Below are positions 1-7,567 of a stretch of DNA of 64,000 nucleotides, one piece after another. Source of the DNA: Perspicuibacillus lycopersici (GTDB lineage: Bacteria > Bacillota > Bacilli > Bacillales > Caldibacillaceae); NCBI RefSeq assembly GCF_025660475.1, contig NZ_JAOUSF010000006.1, positions 62,001 to 126,000 on the forward strand, given 5' to 3'. A program made the position numbers and the translations under genes. Position 1 is the stretch's first letter. Every line of letters begins with the position of its first letter. Below the pieces are notes generated by a model. It did not search any database. It was not told where the DNA came from and saw only the letters and a program-made list of their open reading frames with translations.

Positions 1-231
1 GATGGGATCATAATCAGAAATGCGTTTCCCGTTAATATAGATTTCCCCTGAATTCGGTGAGCGCAAGCAATTACATAAACGAAATAGGGTAGATTTCCCT
101 GCCCCTGAAGGTCCTACAATCGTGGTGATTTTCGCTTTAGGAAATATTCCGGTAAGGTTTTTTAATATAGAAGTATCCTCAACCGAATAATTTACGTCAA
201 TAAATTGGATAGCAGCGTCATGATTATCCAT
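1..231 (-). CDS. ABC transporter ATP-binding protein, FetA/YjkB-like (partial, N-terminus)
   Basis: The first 77 residues of an ABC ATPase are encoded here; the rest lies beyond the left edge. The Walker A motif GPSGAGKST is at about residues 40-48, followed by LFRLCNCLRSPNSGEIYING, which is typical of the short ATPases that pair with UPF0014 (FetB/YbbM-type) permeases or with phosphate and amino-acid importers. The ATG at 229-231 follows AAAGGAAGTG at a good distance, so the start is firm. With only the N-terminus visible the substrate cannot be fixed. The FetA/YjkB reading rests on the compact N-terminus and the NSGEIYINGK stretch and is an inference. Confidence 0.8.
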   Translation of the reverse strand, partial: MDNHDAAIQFIDVNYSVEDTSILKNLTGIFPKAKITTIVGPSGAGKSTLFRLCNCLRSPNSGEIYINGKRISDYDPI

Positions 232-293
232 TTTGATGCACTTCCTTTATCTGTATGTATAATTCAAAACTTTAAGCTTCATTTTAATCCTAG

Positions 294-610
294 GCTGTTT
301 CGTATAGATTGGTGCATTTTGTAAAAAGATCGCAGACTGGATACACACCGCTTTCCTGCGGGCGAACGGCTAGCCTCTTTGTGGCTAACGTTCCTGCGGG
401 GTATTCCCTTTCTCGCTTTTTCCGCGGGAGTCTTCTTGTATTCAGTCTGCATAGCGTTTCGTTTAATAAATTTATCTAATAAATAACAACAAACCTTTAG
501 AAAACAGCAGGATTCTATAATAACGGTGTAGGAGTACAGCTTTATTATAGAATAAAAGCAGGCTGTATTCAGTTTCCGCACGATGGCTATACTCTATATG
601 AAACAGCATA
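294..610. repeat. Inverted-repeat element, copy 1 (MITE/REP-like)
   Basis: The core at 332-450 is bounded by GCAGACTGGATACA and TGTATTCAGTCTGC, 14-bp inverted ends differing at one base. It holds a GC-rich middle (CTTTCCTGCGGGCG, CCGCGGGAGTC) unlike the AT-rich surroundings. The right flank AAATAACAACAAACCTTTAGAAA recurs next to the copy at 12398. No transposase is encoded. A 100-residue open frame on the minus strand here has no coding look. This fills most of the gene-free stretch from 232 to 664. Confidence 0.75.
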
Positions 611-664
611 AAAGAAATATAGCTAACCGCAATTCCTACAGGTGAAAATTTACGTCACGAAACA

Positions 665-694
665 TTGACATTGCTTATTAAAATGTTTTATAAT
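665..694 (+). promoter_or_regulatory. Sigma-A promoter of the MarR/MhqR-like gene
   Basis: TTGACA at 665-670 and TATAAT at 689-694 are both perfect consensus with an 18-base spacer. The gene starts 41 bases after the -10 box. Confidence 0.8.
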
Positions 695-696
695 TA

Positions 697-713
697 ATTC
701 GAAATCGAGATAT
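697..713. promoter_or_regulatory. Degenerate MhqR-type operator (autoregulation)
   Basis: ATTCGAAATCGAGATAT just after the -10 box holds one intact half (TCGAGATA) of the palindrome seen perfectly at 1294-1307. A site at the start of transcription would let the repressor limit its own synthesis. The function is inferred from position and similarity. Confidence 0.55.
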
Positions 714-735
714 TTTAAACAAAGGGTTTGATATT

Positions 736-1191
736 ATGGACACAACCGAACAATTTGAAAAAGAAAGTGCGCTATCATTAAAATTATTTGTAGTATTAAC
801 AAGGGCACTGGAATCGATTGAAAAACAAGTCGTGAATAATATTAAAAGCTATGGACTGAACTTAACGGAATTTGGTGTCCTAGAATTGTTATACCACAAA
901 GGAGACCAACCGATTCAGAAAATTGGTCAAAAAATATTATTAGCAAGCAGTAGTATTACGTATGTAGTGGACAAATTAGAAGAGAAGCACTTTTTGTCTC
1001 GTAAGGCCTGCCCAAATGATCGCCGTGTTACCCATGCATCTATTACCGATGAGGGAAAACAGTTAATCGAGGAAATTTTTCCAAAGCATGCAGAAGCACT
1101 TAATGAAATAATGGGTGGATTAAATGCGAAGGAAAAAGAATTAATGATTGATTTAGCGAAAAAATTAGGCTTGCATGCGCAAGGACTCTAA
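736..1191 (+). CDS. mhqR: MarR-family repressor, MhqR-like
   Basis: A 151-residue winged-helix regulator of the MarR family. The segment YGLNLTEFGVLELLYHKGDQ (about 38-57), then QKIGQKILLASSSITYVVDKLEE and the wing basic patch CPNDRRV (about 92-98), match the MhqR subgroup closely. In B. subtilis MhqR represses quinone and azo-compound detoxification genes and is relieved by catechol or quinone stress. The next gene is a flavin reductase with a perfect MhqR-type palindrome in its promoter, which supports the same role. A weaker half-site overlaps this gene's own promoter. A further TATCTCGATTT lies just after the stop, at about 1209. The ATG is preceded by AAAGGG. Confidence 0.8.
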   Translation: MDTTEQFEKESALSLKLFVVLTRALESIEKQVVNNIKSYGLNLTEFGVLELLYHKGDQPIQKIGQKILLASSSITYVVDKLEEKHFLSRKACPNDRRVTHASITDEGKQLIEEIFPKHAEALNEIMGGLNAKEKELMIDLAKKLGLHAQGL

Positions 1192-1257
1192 TTTTTTTCT
1201 TAACTAAATATCTCGATTTAGTAATATATGATTTAATATATTTTTTATACAAAATGA

Positions 1258-1286
1258 TAGACAAATTTGGTCTAGTATTTTATACT
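1258..1286 (+). promoter_or_regulatory. Promoter of the FMN reductase gene
   Basis: TAGACA at 1258-1263 and TATACT at 1281-1286 with a 17-base spacer, immediately before the operator palindrome. Confidence 0.65.
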
Positions 1287-1293
1287 GAATTTA

Positions 1294-1307
1294 TCTCGAA
1301 TTCGAGA
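1294..1307. promoter_or_regulatory. MhqR-type operator palindrome
   Basis: TCTCGAATTCGAGA is a perfect 14-bp palindrome, with TTA before it and ATA after it. It matches the known MhqR operator core (ATCTCGAATTCGAGAT). It starts 8 bases after the -10 box, the expected place for a repressor blocking transcription start. Confidence 0.8.
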
Positions 1308-1341
1308 ATAACCAAACAATACAATCTAGGAGGAATTATCA

Positions 1342-1890
1342 ATGGTGAAAATTGGTATTATTATTGGAAGTGTACGTCAAGGACGTAATGCAGAAGCGGT
1401 TGGAAAATGGACTTATGATTTCGCTACAAAACGTAACGATGCAGAAGTTACTTATGAATTAGTAGATCTTGCTGATTATAAATTACCTTTCTTAGGTGCA
1501 GAAGCTACAGAAGCAGAACAAGCAGCAATTGCTGCATGGTCTGAAAAAATGGCATCTTTTGATGGTTATATTTTCGTAGCTCCAGAATACAACCACGCTG
1601 TTGGTGGAGCATTAAAAAATGCGCTTGATTTCTTAAGACCAGAAGTAGCGAACAAAGCAGCAGGTTTAGTTGGTTACGGAAGTTTAGGTGGCGTTCGTGC
1701 ACACGAAAACTTACGTTTAATCTTCGGAGAACTTCAAGTAGCTGATGTTCGTACAGCTGTTACATTCTCTCTAATGTCTGATTTTGAAAACATGAGTGTA
1801 TTCAAACCAGCAGATTATCATACGGCAAATGCAAATGACATGCTTGATCAAGTAATTGCTTGGAGCCGTGCATTAAAAACGATTCGCTAA
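1342..1890 (+). CDS. NADPH-dependent FMN reductase (flavodoxin-like fold)
   Basis: A 182-residue member of the NADPH-dependent FMN reductase family. The N-terminal IIIGSVRQGRNAEAVGKW is the FMN-phosphate loop (GS.R.gr), and FVAPEYNHAVGGALKNALDF (about 79-98) is the family's signature PEYN motif. Such enzymes reduce flavins, quinones or azo compounds in the cytosol. The strong site TAGGAGGAATTATC sets the ATG start. Its control by an MhqR-type operator suggests a role in quinone or electrophile detoxification, comparable in regulation to azoR2/mhqN of B. subtilis though not necessarily orthologous. The substrate is not visible from the sequence. Confidence 0.85.
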   Translation: MVKIGIIIGSVRQGRNAEAVGKWTYDFATKRNDAEVTYELVDLADYKLPFLGAEATEAEQAAIAAWSEKMASFDGYIFVAPEYNHAVGGALKNALDFLRPEVANKAAGLVGYGSLGGVRAHENLRLIFGELQVADVRTAVTFSLMSDFENMSVFKPADYHTANANDMLDQVIAWSRALKTIR

Positions 1891-1906
1891 TTACTATAAA
1901 TTTATT

Positions 1907-1945
1907 AAAAAGGCTTCTATGATTTTCATCATAGAAGCCTTTTTT
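1907..1945. terminator. Bidirectional intrinsic terminator
   Basis: A 14-bp stem (AAAGGCTTCTATGA at 1909-1922 with its complement at 1929-1942) and a T-run follow the reductase gene. The A-run on the left lets it serve the convergent gene too. Confidence 0.85.
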
Positions 1946-1962
1946 GACGTCCAAGCACAAAT

Positions 1963-2385
1963 TCACAAATTATGGTTGATATCTATAACAGTTTTCTGCC
2001 TTTCGAAGCTAACATATCTTGTACCTTGAAAAGTAAGTGTTCCAATATCACCATCTGCAAGCAATCCAAATTCCTTCCCAGTAATGCGAAATTCCGATCG
2101 ATCGCCACTTTCAAATTCAAATGTAACAAAATATGTTGAACTTGAAGTGTGGTGATGTGCACCTGTTTCCCCGTGGTGGTGTGTGCTATTACTTGTATTC
2201 GTACGTTTTACTTTCACGATAGCTGGAACACTTAAACGAGGAGACGCTTCATTTTTTTTCCATTGTACGATATTTTGTATAATGGAAAATAGGATAAATC
2301 CAAATACAAGAATAAAAATAATTCCGATAAAAATTGGAATAATTGTAAACATTGAATTACCATGTAACATGAAATCGTCTAGCAA
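1963..2385 (-). CDS. DUF2500-type membrane protein with His clusters
   Basis: A 140-residue protein with one N-terminal membrane segment (about residues 13-37, IIPIFIGIIFILVFGFILF) and a soluble domain ending in VSFERQKTV. The pattern of VPAIVKVKRTNTS, then TYFVTFEFESGDRSEFRI, then ADGDIGTLTFQGTRYVSFER is that of DUF2500 proteins, whose function is unknown. A linker carries two triple-histidine clusters (STHHHGETGAHHHTSSS, about 67-83), which could bind metal. The start is probably the TTG at 2385, placed well after AGGAGGTATTTCA; a later ATG would lack a ribosome site. It is a single gene convergent with the reductase. Confidence 0.75.
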   Translation of the reverse strand: MLDDFMLHGNSMFTIIPIFIGIIFILVFGFILFSIIQNIVQWKKNEASPRLSVPAIVKVKRTNTSNSTHHHGETGAHHHTSSSTYFVTFEFESGDRSEFRITGKEFGLLADGDIGTLTFQGTRYVSFERQKTVIDINHNL

Positions 2386-2547
2386 ATGAAATACCTCCTA
2401 AATTAGTAATATTGATAATACGAAATGATGGATTACATAGATTCATTTCTGAAATGTTTTCGCAAAAAATCATTGTTCGTTGGAAAATACAACCACAAAT
2501 TTGAAATAACAGTTATAATGGTATATGGTTCGCTTCATTAAATGATT

Positions 2548-2566
2548 GATAATGATAATCACTATC
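2548..2566. promoter_or_regulatory. Fur box upstream of the TctA-type operon
   Basis: GATAATGATAATCACTATC matches the classical 19-bp Fur consensus at 18 of 19 positions. It lies 87 bases before the first gene of the transporter pair and also faces the promoter side of the DUF2500 gene, so either could be iron-regulated. Confidence 0.75.
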
Positions 2567-2652
2567 ATTATAATGTTTTTGAATAAGATTGATTGCAAAG
2601 CTGAAACTAATGCATAACAAATATATTTATATCTAGGTGAAGGGAGAACAAA

Positions 2653-2925
2653 ATGTCTAAAATAGAAAAAAATCTAATAATTGATCCAGATATAGATGAA
2701 GCTGTTGAATATGTCGAAGTCTGGGAAGATGTAGTAAGTATAAAGGACTTAGTTCTATCATTAATTATCTGCAGTATTACAACATTAGGAGCATATTTTA
2801 TTGCGCCAAATGAACCACCAAAGCCGTTGTTTTTTGGCTTATTTGGAGCCATTCTCGGGTTTGCGATCTGCAGTATTTTGATCAAGCCAAAAAGAATTCT
2901 TGAATCAGCGAAGGATGGAAAATAA
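2653..2925 (+). CDS. Small two-TM membrane protein upstream of TctA-like permease
   Basis: A 90-residue protein with an acidic N-terminus (DPDIDEAVEYVEVWEDVV) and two hydrophobic segments (about 34-54 and 58-80) separated by a short PNEPPKP loop. The C-terminus is basic. It is set by GGTGAAGGGAGAAC before the ATG. Its stop codon is directly followed by the ATG of the TctA-like permease, so the two are translationally coupled. By position it may stand in for TctB, the small subunit of tripartite tricarboxylate transporters, but TctB proteins are usually about 150 residues with four membrane segments. No family is recognised with confidence. Confidence 0.7.
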   Translation: MSKIEKNLIIDPDIDEAVEYVEVWEDVVSIKDLVLSLIICSITTLGAYFIAPNEPPKPLFFGLFGAILGFAICSILIKPKRILESAKDGK

Positions 2926-4278
2926 ATGGATTTAACATTACTTATTTCAATGATAGCTGCAGCCCTTATCGGGACTGCATTATATACAATTATCGGTATT
3001 GTACCAGGAACGGACGAGACAGCCGTAATTGCACCAATCACATTAGCACTTGTTTTAGCTGGAATTGAACCGATTGTCGTCTTAACATTTTATTTATCCG
3101 CAATCATTGCACATAAACTAACCGATTCTGTTCCAGTAGCAGTTGCTGGGATTCCAGGTGGAGTTATGGCTACACCGATGGTTGAGCATGCCCTCGTATT
3201 GAAACGCTATGGGGAATCGGATACGAGTATTCGAAAAATGGTTTCTGGATCTGTAATAGGGACACTTGTATCGGTGCCAATTAGCCTTTTGTTGGCAAGT
3301 GCATTAATCCCTGTGTCTGATGTTATTAAAGATTATGCGAACCCACTTCTATTTGCAGGTGCAGTTTTACTTGCGTTATTGTCGAAAAATCGTTGGCTTG
3401 CACTCATTATCATTATTCCGTTTGCATTGTTAATTCAAGGGTTACGTAGTTTATATTGGAGCTTAAATATCGTACCAGAAGGAACCAATGTATTTATCTC
3501 GTTCTTTTTAGGAATTACAATTGGTCCAGTTATCATTACATTATTTGATTTGCTTAATAAAGAAAAAAGAACCAGCCTTGTACGTAATCGAAAAAACACG
3601 ATAGTATTTAATGAAACGAAACAAGATAAAGGATTTCCAAATCCATTTAAAATTTTATCACCGAAGGAAATTGGATTAAGCTCTCTCGCTTCTGCGATTG
3701 GATCGTTTACATTCATTTTAAGTGCGGTAGGAACAACGACATTAATTGGGGAGTTATTTTCTAACCGAGAAAAGGATCCAGTGAAAAAATCCTCACTTGC
3801 AATTGCTTGTATGGAAGCATTAGCGAATGCTACTTACATTTCGGGATCGTTAATTCCACTGATTGCCTTAGGAATTCCGCTTTCTTCTGTTGCATTAGGA
3901 CCGGCAAATGCATTGTTTAATGCGCCACCTGTTTTTACACTTGAGCATAATCTACATCATATATTATCGATGGGTGATTTCCTTTGGGCAACATTAATAG
4001 GTATCGGAATTTCATTGGTGCTTACTTATTTCGTTATTGTTCGTTATTCGAAGCAAATTTGTACGTTTGTTTTTAAATGGATTCCACATGAAGCAATATT
4101 AGGCTTGTTTTTAGGTTTAGTATTATTGTTAGCCTTTATGGATGCCGGTTGGATGAATATAGGTGGTGTCCTATTAATTGGGCTAGTTGCAGGTGTCCTT
4201 CATCGTTGGGGAGTTAATTTTGGAGTGCAATTTATGGTGTTATACTCTGCTCCTTGGATTATCTCTATATTGGCATAA
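2926..4278 (+). CDS. TctA-family (tripartite tricarboxylate transporter-type) permease
   Basis: A 450-residue, highly hydrophobic protein with about 10-12 membrane segments. The N-terminal IIGIVPGTDETAVIAPITLA and the repeat-like VPVAVAGIPGGVMATPMVEH match the two glycine-proline motifs of the TctA family, which moves citrate or other carboxylates across the membrane using an ion gradient. Classical systems also need TctB and an extracellular binding protein, TctC. Here only a 90-residue partner is present and no TctC is nearby. The upstream Fur box suggests a link to iron limitation, perhaps uptake or export of a carboxylate that chelates iron. That link is inference. Confidence 0.8.
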   Translation: MDLTLLISMIAAALIGTALYTIIGIVPGTDETAVIAPITLALVLAGIEPIVVLTFYLSAIIAHKLTDSVPVAVAGIPGGVMATPMVEHALVLKRYGESDTSIRKMVSGSVIGTLVSVPISLLLASALIPVSDVIKDYANPLLFAGAVLLALLSKNRWLALIIIIPFALLIQGLRSLYWSLNIVPEGTNVFISFFLGITIGPVIITLFDLLNKEKRTSLVRNRKNTIVFNETKQDKGFPNPFKILSPKEIGLSSLASAIGSFTFILSAVGTTTLIGELFSNREKDPVKKSSLAIACMEALANATYISGSLIPLIALGIPLSSVALGPANALFNAPPVFTLEHNLHHILSMGDFLWATLIGIGISLVLTYFVIVRYSKQICTFVFKWIPHEAILGLFLGLVLLLAFMDAGWMNIGGVLLIGLVAGVLHRWGVNFGVQFMVLYSAPWIISILA

Positions 4279-4357
4279 TACATTACTAAAAAAGCTATAA
4301 ACACATCTAGAATTGAAGCTATCAAAAATTAGTCATTAAAGAAAGTAGGGAATAACA

Positions 4358-5338
4358 TTGTTGTTTAACCCTCCAAAGAAAAAAGCGGAAGGTACTGCAC
4401 ACAGTAAAATAATTTTATTAGGGGAGCATTCAGTCGTCTACGGAAAACCGGCTATTGCACTACCATTTACATCCCTAAAAGTTACAGCCACTGTCGATAC
4501 GACCGACTCATCTAATCTTTTGATTGATAGTGAAACATTTTTAGGAACAATAGACGAAATTCCGAAAAAAATGCGGGGAATTGCTGCATGTATAAAGGAA
4601 ACATTGAAAAACCTTGGCAAAGATGAGAAGGGTCTCCGGATATCATTGCATTCTAGTATCCCAATTGGTAGAGGGCTTGGATCCAGTGCAGCATTAGCAA
4701 TTGCAATAGTTCGTGGGCTGTACACTTATTTTGATCAAAAATTGGATAGGAAGCAGCTAATGAGACTTGTCAATATTGCCGAGACCTATGCACATGGAAA
4801 TCCAAGCGGAATTGATATGATGGCAGCATCTAGTGAACATCCGGTTTGGTTTCAGAAAGGGAAGGAAACATTACCGGTTTCTATTGGTGCACCCTTTTAT
4901 CTTATTGTTGCGGATACCGGAAGGATTGGAGATACAAAATCTGCAGTCGATAGTATTAAATTAAATTACGAGAGAGAACCGGAGGCTACGCGGAATTCGA
5001 TTAATCTTTTGGAGGATTATACGATTCGAGCAAGAGATGCGCTAAATGAAGGAAATATTGTGTTACTAGGAGAATTATTGAATCTTGCACAAATAGAGCT
5101 AGACAAGCTTGGGGTTAGTGATGAAGGTATAAATAATTTAGTTAATTTAGCCCAAAAGGCTGGCGCCCTTGGTGTAAAATTAACTGGTGGTGGAAAGGGC
5201 GGCTGTATTATTGCTTTGGCAAGCAATGCAAATCAAGTAAAAGAAATATCAAACATACTTCTTAAAGAAGGTGCTAGAAATACTTGGTATGTTAAAGTTG
5301 CAGAAAGCAAGAAAGCTATTACATCTCAAATCCAATAG
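4358..5338 (+). CDS. mvaK1: Mevalonate kinase
   Basis: A 326-residue GHMP kinase that phosphorylates mevalonate to 5-phosphomevalonate in the cytosol. Visible motifs are KIILLGEHSVVYGKPAIALP (about 17-36), the ATP-binding PIGRGLGSSAALAIA (about 102-116), HGNPSGIDMMAASS with the catalytic Asp, and the C-terminal LTGGGKGGC. The start is TTG at 4358 after AAAGTAGGG; no in-frame ATG is placed better. It opens a four-gene operon in the order mvaK1-mvaD-mvaK2-fni. No clear promoter or terminator was seen between it and the TctA gene, so part of its transcription may come from upstream. Confidence 0.93.
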   Translation: MLFNPPKKKAEGTAHSKIILLGEHSVVYGKPAIALPFTSLKVTATVDTTDSSNLLIDSETFLGTIDEIPKKMRGIAACIKETLKNLGKDEKGLRISLHSSIPIGRGLGSSAALAIAIVRGLYTYFDQKLDRKQLMRLVNIAETYAHGNPSGIDMMAASSEHPVWFQKGKETLPVSIGAPFYLIVADTGRIGDTKSAVDSIKLNYEREPEATRNSINLLEDYTIRARDALNEGNIVLLGELLNLAQIELDKLGVSDEGINNLVNLAQKAGALGVKLTGGGKGGCIIALASNANQVKEISNILLKEGARNTWYVKVAESKKAITSQIQ

Positions 5339-5404
5339 TATTCACTTTATTATAGACGAGAAGATATAAAAAAAAGATCTGATAGAAACTAGGAGTGTTA
5401 ACGC

Positions 5405-6391
5405 TTGAAGGCAACGGCAAAAGCCCATACAAATATTGCATTAATTAAATATTGGGGAAAAAGAAACGAAGCATTAATTTTACCAACGAATAGCAGTCTT
5501 TCCATTACATTAGATAAATTTTATACAACTACAACGGTAGAGTTTAATAAAGAGCAAGCTACCGATGAATTTTATTTAGATGGGCAACAAGTAAATGAAA
5601 AAGAACAGAAAAAAATCACAAAATTCCTTGATGTAATTAGAAAATTAGCTGGAAAACAGGAATATGCCATTATTCATTCCATTAATAACGTACCAACTGC
5701 AGCAGGGTTTGCATCATCTGCTTCAGGATTAGCCGCCTTAGCTGCAGCTGCCACAAAGGCAATTGGCTTAGCGGTAGATAGGCGTATGTTATCGCAAATT
5801 GCAAGACGTGGATCGGGTTCTGCGTGTCGTTCCATTTATGGAGGATATGTTGAATGGCAAAAAGGAGAGAAATCGGATGGCACTGATTCCTATGCAGTAC
5901 CAATTTTAGATGCAAAGGAATGGGATTTAACGGTTTTATCTGTAATGCTTGAAAGTAAGCCGAAAAAAGTGCTAAGTCGTGAAGGAATGAAACGAACAGT
6001 AGATACATCTGTATTTTATGACGGTTGGTTACAATCAGTGGATAATGATCTATCAATCGTAAAACAAGCACTTGCAGTAAAGGATTTTGAAATGCTCGGA
6101 ACGGTTGTAGAAAAAAACGCATTGAAAATGCATGCGACTACATTAGGAGCAGATCCACCATTTTTATATTGGCAAAGTGGTACACTGGAAGTAATGGAGG
6201 AAGTAGCCTCCTTGCGTTCAAATGGTATACAGGCGTATTTTACAATTGATGCAGGACCAAATGTTAAAGTTTTATGTGAGCCTAAGGATGAACAGCAAGT
6301 TATTGCTGCATTAAATAGTTTGGTAGCTGTACGGGAAATTTTTGTATGTCATCCGGGACCAGGTGTGACATATGTACCTACTTCTTCTTGA
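5405..6391 (+). CDS. mvaD: Diphosphomevalonate decarboxylase
   Basis: A 328-residue GHMP-superfamily enzyme that converts 5-diphosphomevalonate plus ATP to isopentenyl diphosphate. The N-terminal AHTNIALIKYWGKRNEALIL and PTNSSLSITLDKFYT, the phosphate loop TAAGFASSASGLAALA (about 98-113) and RGSGSACRSIYGGYVEW are hallmark MvaD motifs. The C-terminal TIDAGPNVKVLC is also conserved. The start is TTG at 5405, after AGGAGTG; this is the second TTG start in the operon. It lies 66 bases after mvaK1 and its end is followed by the mvaK2 ribosome site. Confidence 0.95.
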   Translation: MKATAKAHTNIALIKYWGKRNEALILPTNSSLSITLDKFYTTTTVEFNKEQATDEFYLDGQQVNEKEQKKITKFLDVIRKLAGKQEYAIIHSINNVPTAAGFASSASGLAALAAAATKAIGLAVDRRMLSQIARRGSGSACRSIYGGYVEWQKGEKSDGTDSYAVPILDAKEWDLTVLSVMLESKPKKVLSREGMKRTVDTSVFYDGWLQSVDNDLSIVKQALAVKDFEMLGTVVEKNALKMHATTLGADPPFLYWQSGTLEVMEEVASLRSNGIQAYFTIDAGPNVKVLCEPKDEQQVIAALNSLVAVREIFVCHPGPGVTYVPTSS

Positions 6392-6425
6392 GAATTTGTT
6401 AACTCGAGAAGAAAGGAGAAAATTT

Positions 6426-7532
6426 ATGCAAAATAAAGAAATGGTTATTAAAGTACCAGGTAAATTATTCATCGCAGGTGAGTATGCTATTCTTGAAAAA
6501 GGACAACAGGCTATTGTAATTGCAGTGGATCGTTATATAACGGGTAAAATTAAAGCAAGTACGGAAAATATTCTCTCGCTTCCGCAGCTTAACTTTCCTA
6601 CGGTTACTTGGAAAGAAAATGAGAAAGGATTAAAGCTAAATGTTGATAGTCCAAAACTAGTATTTATAAAAAATGCAATTTCCTTAGTCAATCAATATTT
6701 GAAAGAGCAAAGCATTCCATTACAACCGTTTTCGTTTACAGTAACGAGTGAGTTAGATGATCGTTCTGGAAGGAAATATGGGCTAGGCTCTAGTGCAGCC
6801 ATTGTTGTATCGGTCATCACTTCTATGCTGCATTTTTATGCGGGTGAAAAAATCCAACCAACGAAGGAATTAATTTATAAATTATCGGCGATTGCTCATT
6901 ATCGAACGCAAGGAAATGGCTCTTGTGCAGATATTGCGGCCTCGACGTATGGTGGTTGGTTACAATATGTCAGCTTCCGACCAGAGTGGCTCTCCCATCA
7001 AATGAAGCAAAGCAAACAATTAACGGAGATTGTAAGAGCCGATTGGCCACAATTGTTTATTCGGCGGGTAACTCCACCAGAAGGGTTACAGCTTTGCATT
7101 GGCTGGACGGGGGAGAGTGCAAAAACTGCACCAATGGTTGAAAAGATTCAATTGCTCAAAAATGATTATATACCGTTATACAAGGATTTCTTGAATAAAA
7201 GTCAATCGGCAGTTACCGCTTTAATTGAATGCTTTCAAACGAACGATTTAGAAGGTGCAATAAAAAGTCTTACTGAAAATCGGGAAGCATTAAAGGTGCT
7301 CGGAATGTATACGGGTGTATCTATTGAAACACCTGAGCTTGTAGCATTAATTGAAATTGCAAACAAATATGGAAGTGGAAAATCCTCTGGTGCAGGTGGT
7401 GGCGACTGTGGAATCGCATTTCTACGAGCAAATACCGATTTGGACAAGCTATATAAGGAATGGGAGCAAAGTGGTATTGTTCCGTTACCACTTCATGTTT
7501 CCTCAGTAGGAGCAACAACGGTAGCTAGTTAA
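6426..7532 (+). CDS. mvaK2: Phosphomevalonate kinase
   Basis: A 368-residue GHMP kinase making 5-diphosphomevalonate. It shows VPGKLFIAGEYAILEKGQQA near the N-terminus, the ATP loop YGLGSSAAIVVSVI (about 119-132), GNGSCADIAASTYGGWLQY and the C-terminal GSGKSSGAGGGDCGIAF, all typical of the bacterial PMK family. The start was taken at ATG 6426 because AAAGGAGAAAA sits just before it. An upstream in-frame ATG at 6372 overlaps the end of mvaD and has no ribosome site. The product feeds MvaD encoded directly upstream. Confidence 0.93.
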   Translation: MQNKEMVIKVPGKLFIAGEYAILEKGQQAIVIAVDRYITGKIKASTENILSLPQLNFPTVTWKENEKGLKLNVDSPKLVFIKNAISLVNQYLKEQSIPLQPFSFTVTSELDDRSGRKYGLGSSAAIVVSVITSMLHFYAGEKIQPTKELIYKLSAIAHYRTQGNGSCADIAASTYGGWLQYVSFRPEWLSHQMKQSKQLTEIVRADWPQLFIRRVTPPEGLQLCIGWTGESAKTAPMVEKIQLLKNDYIPLYKDFLNKSQSAVTALIECFQTNDLEGAIKSLTENREALKVLGMYTGVSIETPELVALIEIANKYGSGKSSGAGGGDCGIAFLRANTDLDKLYKEWEQSGIVPLPLHVSSVGATTVAS

Positions 7533-7567
7533 CGATTGTCTATCCTTTTTAGAGAGTAGGTGTTAGG

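Noticed and set aside
279..581. 100-residue minus-strand frame
   Set aside because: It reads through the inverted-repeat element, with no ribosome site or protein-like pattern.
5682..6122. 146-residue minus-strand frame inside mvaD
   Set aside because: Shadow of a conserved gene; no ribosome site, and low-complexity composition.
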